Part shown: in pieces, positions 1 to 6,693 of the stretch
Position numbering within the stretch: the first letter of the stretch is position 1
How the letters are laid out: every line of letters starts with the position of its first letter
DNA from: an uncultured Bacteriovorax sp.
Lineage (GTDB): Bacteria > Bdellovibrionota > Bacteriovoracia > Bacteriovoracales > Bacteriovoracaceae
Direction of reading: 5' to 3'
DNA: 11,200 nucleotides
NCBI GenBank assembly: GCA_946480715.1
Contig: CAMLKK010000064.1
Span: forward strand, 1 to 11,200
Made by a program: the position numbers and the translations under genes
Notes under the pieces: generated by a model
What the model was told of the DNA's origin: nothing
What the model saw: only the letters and a program-made list of their open reading frames with translations
The model's database searches: none

Positions 1-15
1 GGTGGAAAAAAGAAA

Positions 16-1113
16 ATGGCCAAGTCATTTAGTGAAACGACGGCGATTGAAAACGTTTTTGTAAAGGGAGATCCGAAAGCGATACTTGCAGGCAGCTCGA
101 CTCGCAAATTTTTAGATTTCATCAACAAAAGTAATTACCAAACGTTTAATGAATATTCGTTAAGCCATGTTATTACCTATACTGAAAAAGAAATCCTCAT
201 CGATGAAAAAAATGTTCGACAAGAAACCAATGCAGAAGCAGGCAACGAAGCTTCGACGAGTGACACAACAGAGTCTGGAAAAGAAAATATTTTCTCTTTT
301 TCCAATGCCGGCAATCTTTATCTTTATTCAAGTCCAAAAATGAAAATCAAACTTCAGTTCTTTGAACATGAAGGATACTTTCTTCTCGATAAAGTCATTG
401 TAGATAATGATAAGTTTGATTTGGATGCCATTCACTTCAGTAAAGCAGAATACGCAGACGCATTCTCGATTCTTGCAGAGACGAAAGATTCTGAAAATGG
501 AACAATCCTGATTGCTTTCACATTCACGAAAAAAACTGAACCGAAAGCCATTGAAAAAGTTTCTGATTATTTTAAATTTCTTTTCGGTCCTGGTGTGAAA
601 ATTGGTTGGTCACAAGACTCAACTCTATTCATGGATATTTGCGGACAGCAAGATGCGAGAGTAGAGAACGCTTATAAAGATGGTCTGCATACATGGGATA
701 AAGCGCTCAATACTCGCTTAAAAGTTGAGACTCGAGTTCTATCTGTTTATCCGCCGTTCAGTGACTTGAATACAAACTGTATCTATACTGTTAACAGCTA
801 CTACACACGAGCAGATAAAAATCTAATCAACATGGCATCGGCCATTACAAAAGCGGATCTTTTTCAAGGTCGATTCATTGATGGCGATATTATGGTCTGG
901 GTTAAGGAAAATGAAAAATACGGTGTATCACTTGCTCAAGTTCATAATCTGGTTGAAACAACTGCACATGAATTTGGACACGTTCTAGGTCTTGATCACC
1001 AATTCGATAAATCAATTCGTAGCTTGATGTCCTATGAAGATGAACGATTTACTTCTACTTATGATGAAGAAGCCATTAAGCAGCTTTATCCAATGACTAA
1101 GCTATTTTATTAA
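16..1113 (+). CDS. Matrixin-like zinc metalloprotease (possibly 5'-partial)
   Basis: This is a probable zinc-dependent endopeptidase of the metzincin/matrixin type. Its C-terminal part carries the full zinc-binding motif HEFGHVLGLDH (ligands H318, H322 and H328, catalytic E319), followed ten residues later by a Met-turn (LMSY, M338). A matrixin-like catalytic core runs from about residue 205 to 365. Residues 1-200 match no family I can name; they include a polar, Ser/Thr/Glu-rich linker near 70-90. Family members are normally exported, but no signal peptide or membrane segment is visible from the ATG at 16. That codon lies next to the left edge, and the frame stays open to base 1, so the true start may lie outside the window. 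A weak GGTGGA at bases 1-6 could serve as a ribosome-binding site. The 3' end overlaps the convergent tatD gene by 17 nt. The peptidase call is strong; substrate and location are unknown. Confidence 0.8.
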   Translation: MAKSFSETTAIENVFVKGDPKAILAGSSTRKFLDFINKSNYQTFNEYSLSHVITYTEKEILIDEKNVRQETNAEAGNEASTSDTTESGKENIFSFSNAGNLYLYSSPKMKIKLQFFEHEGYFLLDKVIVDNDKFDLDAIHFSKAEYADAFSILAETKDSENGTILIAFTFTKKTEPKAIEKVSDYFKFLFGPGVKIGWSQDSTLFMDICGQQDARVENAYKDGLHTWDKALNTRLKVETRVLSVYPPFSDLNTNCIYTVNSYYTRADKNLINMASAITKADLFQGRFIDGDIMVWVKENEKYGVSLAQVHNLVETTAHEFGHVLGLDHQFDKSIRSLMSYEDERFTSTYDEEAIKQLYPMTKLFY

Positions 1114-1918
1114 AAACTTTTAAACTATTCTTATACGCCTGTTGAAGAACTTCTTCGATAGGCGCATTTTTCACTTCAGCGATTTTTTCAGCAATAAACG
1201 GCAAATACATCGGAGCATTTTCCACACCACGATATGGATCAGGAGTTAAGAAAGGAGCATCTGTTTCGAGCAAGATGCGATCGAGTGGAGTGATTCTCAA
1301 AGCATCGCGGACATTCTCTGCATTTTTGAAAGTGATGATTCCGTTAAAACCTAAACAGAAACCTTCATCAAGAGCGAACTTTGCAAGTTCAAGTCCTGAA
1401 GTAAAACTATGGATAACGCCTTTACGTTTTAATGTCGTACTAAATTTTTTGAGAATAGCGATCGTATCTTCATCTGCATCTCGTGAATGAATGACAACTG
1501 GAAGGTCATGATCAACCGCGATCTGGAGCTGCTCTTCAAAAGCCGCAAGCTGTTCATCGCGAGGTGATTTTGAGTAATAAAAATCTAATCCAATTTCACC
1601 GATCGCCACAATCTTTTTGTTGCGAAGAGGATCTTTTAAATTTTTTAAAATTTTTGCTTTTACTTCCGGATTCCATTCTTTTCCTTCATGAGGATGTAAT
1701 CCTTGAGTGCAATAAACTTCCGGATAGGCTTGAGCGATGTCGATGACAGCATCAACATTTTCTGGTGACACAGAAATAGTAATAACTTTTTCCACATTAT
1801 GTTTATGAGCAAGCGCAAGAATTTCTTCTTTTGAATGGGCCTTTAAATAATCAAGATGAAAATGTGTTTCAATGATTGGATGCGGGTAAACAGGAATGTC
1901 GCGGCGTTTTTTACTCAT
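1097..1918 (-). CDS. tatD: TatD-family metal-dependent hydrolase (DNase)
   Basis: This is a cytoplasmic TatD-type metal-dependent deoxyribonuclease with the TIM-barrel amidohydrolase fold. At 273 residues it is near the usual family length of about 260. The metal-site motifs appear in the expected order: THFHLD (H19, H21), GLHPHE (73-78), GEIGLDFYYS (E108), PVVIHSRDAD (H144), VIHSF (H170) and ETDAPFLTPDPYRG (D220). The usual Asp before the first HxH motif is Glu here (E17), a conservative change. The ATG at 1916-1918 is the only usable ATG or GTG after an in-frame stop four codons upstream, but no Shine-Dalgarno sequence precedes it (the minus strand reads CTTCCTCC). A rho-independent terminator ends 14 nt upstream. 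Expression may therefore rely on read-through from the VKOR operon or on an unseen promoter. Confidence 0.93.
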   Translation of the reverse strand: MSKKRRDIPVYPHPIIETHFHLDYLKAHSKEEILALAHKHNVEKVITISVSPENVDAVIDIAQAYPEVYCTQGLHPHEGKEWNPEVKAKILKNLKDPLRNKKIVAIGEIGLDFYYSKSPRDEQLAAFEEQLQIAVDHDLPVVIHSRDADEDTIAILKKFSTTLKRKGVIHSFTSGLELAKFALDEGFCLGFNGIITFKNAENVRDALRITPLDRILLETDAPFLTPDPYRGVENAPMYLPFIAEKIAEVKNAPIEEVLQQAYKNSLKVFNKIA

Positions 1919-1932
1919 GGAGGAAGATTATC

Positions 1933-1963
1933 AAAAAAAAAATCCCGGCGCTAGGGCCGGGAT
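1933..1963 (-). terminator. Rho-independent terminator after the VKOR-DsbA gene
   Basis: On the minus strand an 8-bp GC-rich stem (ATCCCGGC-type arms, 1942-1949 pairing with 1956-1963) closes a 6-nt loop and is followed directly by a run of T (A-run at 1933-1942 on the plus strand). It begins 8 nt after the VKOR-DsbA stop codon and marks the likely end of the five-gene operon. It sits immediately in front of tatD, which reads in the same direction. Confidence 0.92.
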
Positions 1964-1971
1964 ATTCTGGA

Positions 1972-3102
1972 CTACTTCGATCTTTTTACAATTTCATCCA
2001 TGATCGCAAACAGTTGATCAGGAGGAAGAACGCCTTCGATCTTAACTCCATTCAATAAGAATGTTGGAGTTGAAGAAATGTTGAAAGGAGTTGCAGCATT
2101 GATTAGAGCAACAACTTTTTCTTTAGTTTTAGCATCGGCCACACAGGCTTCAAGTTTATTGGCCTTGATAACTTCATCTAGATAATCACCGATTTTTTCT
2201 TGGTTGTGGAAAATATCATCGTGAACTTTTCCGAAGTCAGCTAACGGCATACATGAAGCAACGTAAGCAGCTTTACATGCATAATTGTGTAGTGGGCGAT
2301 CCATATTTGGATTACAAGCATTATCTAGTGGGTAGTAATAGTATTGAATATCAATCTTTCCACCGTAGCGAGAAAGAAGTTGCGGCATTATTTCTGAAAG
2401 AGCTTTACAGGCCGGACATTCGAAATCAGAGAAGATGTGCATTTTGATTGGAGCATTTGCAGCTGTTGCAACTTTAAATTCTGAAGCAGGTTTTGGTTCA
2501 CCGAGATTTGGAAGAGCGTAGTACTGCTTGATGAGATCATTAGAAACTGCTGATTGGTTGGCGATCTTACTATCAACATTCATTTTTGTAATGAAGATGG
2601 CGATGGCGAATAATACTCCCATACCAACCAGTGATCCCGCGTGTGGAATATAAGAGTGACTTCTTTTCCAAAAGAAAAAAAGCACAAGCCCGGAAAGAAT
2701 GTAATAAAGAGTACAGAATGGACAAAGTGATCCAAGTGAAATGAGTGAGAAAAAGAAAAGGGCGATACATCCGAGGAAGTTAACGATCAAAAGGAAGTAA
2801 AGTGACTTTTCATAATTTTCGTTTTTAAAGAAAATTCCAATCATAACCAAGAGACCAACAATAATTCCGAAAACAGAAATAGGTACACCAGCAATATTGG
2901 AAGCAGCTGAGTGTGTAGCGGCATCACAATTAAAGATGCTTGAGAGGTTACATAACGAACCTGCATTCACACCAGTCGGGAACTTCACACCAAAGTAGTG
3001 ATCAGTGAGGTAGATTGATAAACCGATCATGAAAGAGCTTACTAAAAATAGCAAGATCGTCATGTTCATCGAACTGTCTTGGTAGATGGACTTTTGTTTC
3101 AT
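1972..3102 (-). CDS. VKOR-DsbA fusion, disulfide-bond formation protein
   Basis: This inner-membrane enzyme couples a vitamin K epoxide reductase (VKOR) domain, which passes electrons to quinone, to a DsbA-like thioredoxin domain that oxidises periplasmic proteins. It thus does the jobs of DsbB and DsbA in one chain. The VKOR part (about 14-145) has four predicted membrane helices, the loop cysteine pair C51/C59, the conserved GVPISVFG segment (72-79) and the active-site CPFC (C127, C130). A fifth helix (about 156-173) would place the rest in the periplasm. The DsbA-like part has CPAC (C229, C232), a cis-proline TPTF motif (P346) and four extra cysteines (263, 276, 284, 320). The ATG at 3100-3102 was chosen because GGAG (3110-3113) lies 7 nt upstream and the membrane domain starts soon after; a longer frame up to 3264 would run into the upstream gene. 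It follows pgeF by 28 nt. Confidence 0.9.
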   Translation of the reverse strand: MKQKSIYQDSSMNMTILLFLVSSFMIGLSIYLTDHYFGVKFPTGVNAGSLCNLSSIFNCDAATHSAASNIAGVPISVFGIIVGLLVMIGIFFKNENYEKSLYFLLIVNFLGCIALFFFSLISLGSLCPFCTLYYILSGLVLFFFWKRSHSYIPHAGSLVGMGVLFAIAIFITKMNVDSKIANQSAVSNDLIKQYYALPNLGEPKPASEFKVATAANAPIKMHIFSDFECPACKALSEIMPQLLSRYGGKIDIQYYYYPLDNACNPNMDRPLHNYACKAAYVASCMPLADFGKVHDDIFHNQEKIGDYLDEVIKANKLEACVADAKTKEKVVALINAATPFNISSTPTFLLNGVKIEGVLPPDQLFAIMDEIVKRSK

Positions 3103-3130
3103 TTTAAAACTCCGTTTTATGAAATGAAGA

Positions 3131-3709
3131 TTAAGGAATGTATATATTCCAGTTACGTTCCGTTGTTTTATTACGGCGGTAACTGTGGAATTTAGCGTCT
3201 TCAAATGTGCATAGTCCACAATCTTCAATTTTAATCCCAGGATAGAGAGATTGAAGTTGGGCATGCGCCACTATGGAGAGGTTGAAGAATATTTTATCAG
3301 ACACACGTGAAAATGCATCTGGGTTTTGGGGAAAGTTGGACAAAAAATCAGGTTGAACTTCATAATTCTTTTGACGGATGTGGGGGCCGATAAAAGCATA
3401 GTAAGGTTTGATCGCTTTAATGCGTTCATTGGCGAGAATGTGAGTGGCAAGTCCCTTCCATCCAGCGTGAACAACGGCATGTGATTTTTCTCCAATGAGA
3501 ACAAGAGGCACACAGTCTGCCGTTAGGATAACTTTGGGAACCTTGTTTGATCCCACAATTCCATCTGCTTCTAAATTGTGACATTGATCTTCAGGAAGAA
3601 CGTCAGCGGAATGCGTTTGCTTAACTTTTAAAAATTCGAGATCTGGTTTCTCTGAGTAGACAATAAAGCGGCCGCGAAGAAGCGCTTTCTCATAGACCTG
3701 ATTATTCAT
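3131..3709 (-). CDS. pgeF: PgeF/YfiH-type multicopper-oxidase-like (laccase-domain) protein, short form
   Basis: This belongs to the YfiH/PgeF (DUF152, 'polyphenol oxidase') family. Members are cytoplasmic zinc enzymes reported to edit peptidoglycan precursors (E. coli PgeF) or to act on purine nucleosides (LACC1-type proteins). The zinc ligands are in place: QTH (H33), TADC (C66) and HAGWKG (H81). The family C-terminal pattern LCTFED...FHSYRRNKTTERNW is also present. At 192 residues it is about 50 shorter than E. coli YfiH (about 243). The missing part is N-terminal, including the usual GG(V/I)S...SLNL region, while the catalytic pocket residues remain. The ATG at 3707-3709 overlaps the end of the rluD-family gene by 8 nt, which suggests translational coupling. 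Which of the proposed activities applies here cannot be told from sequence. Confidence 0.85.
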   Translation of the reverse strand: MNNQVYEKALLRGRFIVYSEKPDLEFLKVKQTHSADVLPEDQCHNLEADGIVGSNKVPKVILTADCVPLVLIGEKSHAVVHAGWKGLATHILANERIKAIKPYYAFIGPHIRQKNYEVQPDFLSNFPQNPDAFSRVSDKIFFNLSIVAHAQLQSLYPGIKIEDCGLCTFEDAKFHSYRRNKTTERNWNIYIP

Positions 3710-4724
3710 CCTTATTTTTTTCCTTCGAAAACTTCAAAACTTTCTGGAACATTTCAGGAGCAGGGACTTCAAAACGCAGGTGTTTACCGGTTATAGGGTG
3801 AACGAGGCCAAGCACCTTAGCGTGCAAGAATGGATAAGGATATCCATTGATGAGTGCTTTATAATCAGGACCCAATTTCATCATTTGTTCATTAGGTGCA
3901 CCATACATATGGTCGCAAAGAAGCGGCATTCTTAAAAGTTCGCTGGAATGAACACGAATCTGGTGAGTGCGTCCGGTTTCCAGTTTGAATTCCATATGAA
4001 TATGTTTTTCAAAGATATCGAGAACTTTATAATGTGTAATGGCCGTTTTTCCACGAGTGGTATTGGCCTTCATCTTTAAACGGTTGTTGGCATCGCGCCC
4101 GATTTTACTTTCTAATGAACCATATGATTGACAGCGGTGGCGCATGACCAGCGCTTCATAAACTCTTTCAATATCGTGAGTAGAAAAAAGGAGAACGAGT
4201 CCTTCGTGGCAGGCCTGCGTTTTAGCAATGACCATAACGCCAGAAGTGCCTTTATCCAATCGATGAACAATACCCGGTCGCTTTTGATCGCCGACACCTT
4301 GAATATCTTTGCAATGATAAAGAATCGCGTTCACTAATGTTCCTGTGTAGTTTCCAGGAGCAGGGTGAGTAACAAGTCCAGCTGGTTTATTGACGAAAAC
4401 AAGATGCTCATCTTCATAAAGAATTTCAAGCGGGATATTCTCTGGTTCAGCTGTAGAAGGAAGCAGGGGAGGAACCATCACCTGAATGATGGTGCCCGCC
4501 GGTGGCATTTTTTTTAGTTCAAGATTTGGCGTAACTGGAGAATCATCCGCGACAACGATTTGATCTTTTTGAAAAAGATTTTTCAAAAACGTGCGTGAGT
4601 ATCCCTCAACTTTATCACTAAGATATTGATCGAGACGTTTAAATTGTTCGCGATCGGATGCTTCGACAGTAAGAATAATGGATTCTTCACCACTGTCTGA
4701 TTCTAAGTTTGTTTCTTCAGTCAT
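3702..4724 (-). CDS. RluD-family RNA pseudouridine synthase
   Basis: This is a cytoplasmic pseudouridine synthase of the RluA/RluD family, which isomerises uridine in rRNA (23S for RluD itself). An S4 RNA-binding domain spans about 27-85 (KRLDQYL...SRTFLKNLF). The catalytic domain follows with VNKPAGLVTHPAPG (111-124), the active-site motif RPGIVHRLDKGTSG (catalytic D157) and GRTHQIRVH near residue 253. The length of 340 is slightly above E. coli RluD (about 326), the excess being an acidic N-terminal leader. The start ATG overlaps the stop of the upstream J/HTH gene as TAATG (4722-4726), implying coupled translation. RluD is the most likely identity because of the S4 domain and overall layout, but RluC-like target specificity cannot be excluded. 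Confidence 0.92.
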   Translation of the reverse strand: MTEETNLESDSGEESIILTVEASDREQFKRLDQYLSDKVEGYSRTFLKNLFQKDQIVVADDSPVTPNLELKKMPPAGTIIQVMVPPLLPSTAEPENIPLEILYEDEHLVFVNKPAGLVTHPAPGNYTGTLVNAILYHCKDIQGVGDQKRPGIVHRLDKGTSGVMVIAKTQACHEGLVLLFSTHDIERVYEALVMRHRCQSYGSLESKIGRDANNRLKMKANTTRGKTAITHYKVLDIFEKHIHMEFKLETGRTHQIRVHSSELLRMPLLCDHMYGAPNEQMMKLGPDYKALINGYPYPFLHAKVLGLVHPITGKHLRFEVPAPEMFQKVLKFSKEKNKDE

Positions 4725-5470
4725 TATGGTTTCAATTTTTTCATACGGGCAACGTATGAATTAGCGACGACTTCAGGTTTAAGCTTCAAGCATTTTGCGT
4801 ATTGGAAAACAAATCCACGTACGTAAACAGGGGCCGGAAGTTTAGCGAAGTCTTCAAGTTCGATGGCCTGAAGATAGAGACGTGAAACTTTCGTCATATC
4901 TGCTAATCTTTCAAGATCAAGGTTTTTGTATTCACGAATTTTGCGAAGGAAATCACCGTTGAATTCCTGAGCATCATCAATTTCTTTTTCAAAATCAGCG
5001 TTGATCACGTAATCAAGGGCGAAACGTTTTTGAGTCACAAGTTTAGTAACATTCGTTGCAGGCATGTTTCTGGCCGCTTCAGCAGAGATGTCTGATCCAC
5101 GTGAGTTTGAATTGAGTGTAAATTCTTCTCTCAACATGTTTGTCACAGCAGTAGCACTTTGAGAAACAACATCAGAACGAACAGAAGGAACGCGATCAGA
5201 AAGAGTGTGGTAGTTCATTGAATTGAAGTCTCGGTTTAAACCGCGAGCTTCATCATATCTTTTTCTTTTCGTTGGATCAGAGAGAATTGAATACGCTTCT
5301 TCTACGAGCTCAAGAACGTTACGGCATTCTTCAGGACTCATCAGCGAGTAAAGAGCAAGTGAATCTGATGAATAAGCAGATTTCGCTCTTTGGTAGCTGT
5401 GATAAATTTCTTCAGATCTTGCAGTAGAAGGAATTTCTAAAACTTCGTAGTAATTCTTTAAATCGTTCAT
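4724..5470 (-). CDS. J-like domain (no HPD) fused to RodZ-type helix-turn-helix
   Basis: This is a two-domain cytoplasmic protein of 248 residues with no membrane segment. Residues 4-75 look like a DnaJ J-domain (NYYEVLEIP at the start; EEAYSILSDPTKRKRYDEA at the end). The HPD tripeptide between helices II and III, needed to stimulate Hsp70 ATPase, is absent; that stretch reads AYSSDSLALYSL. A low-complexity linker follows. Residues 172-225 form a RodZ-like HTH (LRKIREYKNLDLERLADMTK...YLQAIELEDFAKLPAPVYVRGF). I place the start at 5470 because GAGAG (5475-5479) lies 4 nt upstream and the J-domain begins at once. An in-frame ATG at 5489-5491, with no Shine-Dalgarno, would add seven residues. 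It lies just after the MinD-like ATPase gene and overlaps the rluD-family gene as TAATG. A regulatory or scaffold role with the neighbouring ATPase is inference; the function is unknown. Confidence 0.8.
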   Translation of the reverse strand: MNDLKNYYEVLEIPSTARSEEIYHSYQRAKSAYSSDSLALYSLMSPEECRNVLELVEEAYSILSDPTKRKRYDEARGLNRDFNSMNYHTLSDRVPSVRSDVVSQSATAVTNMLREEFTLNSNSRGSDISAEAARNMPATNVTKLVTQKRFALDYVINADFEKEIDDAQEFNGDFLRKIREYKNLDLERLADMTKVSRLYLQAIELEDFAKLPAPVYVRGFVFQYAKCLKLKPEVVANSYVARMKKLKP

Positions 5471-5493
5471 GTTACTCTCAAGATGATTCATAA

Positions 5494-6450
5494 TTAGTTA
5501 ATGTTCAAAAGTCGGTGGATGATTCGATCGAAGTTATTAACCAAAGTTGAATTAGGAAATTCCATCAAGAGCGGCTTTCTTTTTTTCACTGACTGCCACA
5601 CAGTAGCGTCGTAATCAAGGTAGCCAACGTAATCCAGATTAATTCCAAAATACTTTTTGCTAATCAACTTCATCGAGAATCCAATATCAATATCGGATTG
5701 TGTGCGAACTTGATTAATAATAAGTTTTGGCTGGAGCTTATTAATTTCTGCGCGAAGTTTTCCACCGAGTACTGGATTGATCTCAATCACTCGGTTAACT
5801 AAATCAGCAGGTGTTGAGTTCTGAGAAATTTTTGCGTTCATCGCCTGATCAATTAGTGGACCAATCTCTAAGAGCTCTTCGGCCATTTTTAATTTACGGT
5901 GATAAACTGTTTTAATGAAACGGTAAGAGTTTTCAATAGATGTTGGTTCAGGAAGAGTTGTGATAATTCCTTGATCAGCAGAAATAAAAAAATCGATTGT
6001 ATTAAAAGTTGTACCCGCACCTAAGTCGAGTAAAACATAATCCACGGGTAGTTCATTAAATTGATTTAAAATTTTCGCTTTATGCATCTGTTTAAGATTC
6101 GCGATTCCTAAATCATCTTGAGCACCACTGATAATAAAAAGATTATTAATCGCCGTTGGTGTGAGTAGTTCGTTTAAACTTCTTACTTTTTTTGAAAGAT
6201 AATCAGAAAGAGTTTTCTCCGGAATCGGAACTCCCAAACATGTGTGAAGATTTGCTCCACCAAGATCGAGATCGATGGCCGCAACTTTGTGTCCCATCAA
6301 GGCCAAACAAATAGCAAGATTGGCGGTAACCAAACTTTTTCCGACTCCACCTTTACCACCACCAATGGCCCATATCTTCTGTTGGCCTTGAGGATTCAAA
6401 TGCGTTTGAAAATCAGAACTTATGCTATTTTGATCGCTATTGTTGAACAC
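5494..6450 (-). CDS. MinD/ParA-family (FlhG-like) ATPase
   Basis: This is a P-loop ATPase of the MinD/ParA class, which positions cell structures or regulates assembly. The deviant Walker A motif is GGGKGGVGKS (signature K33, P-loop K38). Switch I is DLDLGGANLHTCLG (60-73) and Walker B is YVLLDLGAGT (D142). The DLGGANLH form resembles the FlhG/FleN/YlxH branch more than DNA-partitioning ParA. The C-terminal end (about 305-318) could form an amphipathic, membrane-touching helix like that of MinD, which is inference. The start is GTG (6448-6450), supported by GAGGA (6458-6462) 7 nt upstream. It is the first gene of the minus-strand operon, 2-23 nt before the J/HTH gene. No flagellar gene is visible nearby, so a flagellar role is not supported by context. 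Confidence 0.88.
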   Translation of the reverse strand: MFNNSDQNSISSDFQTHLNPQGQQKIWAIGGGKGGVGKSLVTANLAICLALMGHKVAAIDLDLGGANLHTCLGVPIPEKTLSDYLSKKVRSLNELLTPTAINNLFIISGAQDDLGIANLKQMHKAKILNQFNELPVDYVLLDLGAGTTFNTIDFFISADQGIITTLPEPTSIENSYRFIKTVYHRKLKMAEELLEIGPLIDQAMNAKISQNSTPADLVNRVIEINPVLGGKLRAEINKLQPKLIINQVRTQSDIDIGFSMKLISKKYFGINLDYVGYLDYDATVWQSVKKRKPLLMEFPNSTLVNNFDRIIHRLLNIN

Positions 6451-6457
6451 CTAGTTT

Positions 6458-6462
6458 TCCTC
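6458..6462 (-). promoter_or_regulatory. Shine-Dalgarno deciding a GTG start
   Basis: The minus strand reads GAGGA 7 nt before GTG at 6450. No in-frame ATG competes near this site, so the ribosome-binding site fixes the GTG as the start of the MinD-like ATPase gene. Confidence 0.8.
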
Positions 6463-6506
6463 AATAAATGGGCTTTCACCATGCAACTTTTGCTGTGTAG
6501 GAGACT

Positions 6507-6535
6507 ATTATAGGAAAGAAAATCAATAATGTAAG
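6507..6535 (-). promoter_or_regulatory. Sigma-70 promoter of the MinD-like ATPase operon
   Basis: On the minus strand there is a perfect -10 box TATAAT (6507-6512) and a -35 box CTTACA (6530-6535, 4 of 6 to TTGACA), separated by exactly 17 nt. Transcription would start near 6500, giving a leader of about 50 nt before the GTG at 6450. It is the only good promoter seen ahead of the operon that runs to the terminator at 1933-1963. Confidence 0.8.
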
Positions 6536-6684
6536 GGAAAAAAGAAGCAAACTACTTGAATCCACTATGCCAGTAAATAATGCAGAGAGATTTACAGAAA
6601 TGGCGCCTTCAGCTAATCTTAAATCCATTAATTAGATACTTAATAAGAGTAGGCGACTAAAAAGCTAAGGTGCTTTTCTTCGCG

Positions 6685-6688
6685 GGAG
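6685..6688 (+). promoter_or_regulatory. Shine-Dalgarno deciding the 6694 start
   Basis: GGAG, in the context CGGGAGTCTTG, lies 5 nt before ATG 6694 and favours this codon over the GTG at 6670, whose upstream sequence is a poor match. Confidence 0.6.
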
Positions 6689-6693
6689 TCTTG

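Noticed and set aside
3103..3264. N-terminal extension of the VKOR-DsbA frame up to 3264
   Set aside because: It overlaps the end of pgeF by more than 130 nt, shows no family similarity, and the internal ATG at 3102 has a good GGAG site.
6567..6635. 22-codon open frame in the leader of the lipid-kinase-like gene
   Set aside because: It has no ribosome-binding site and no recognisable product; short frames of this size are expected by chance.
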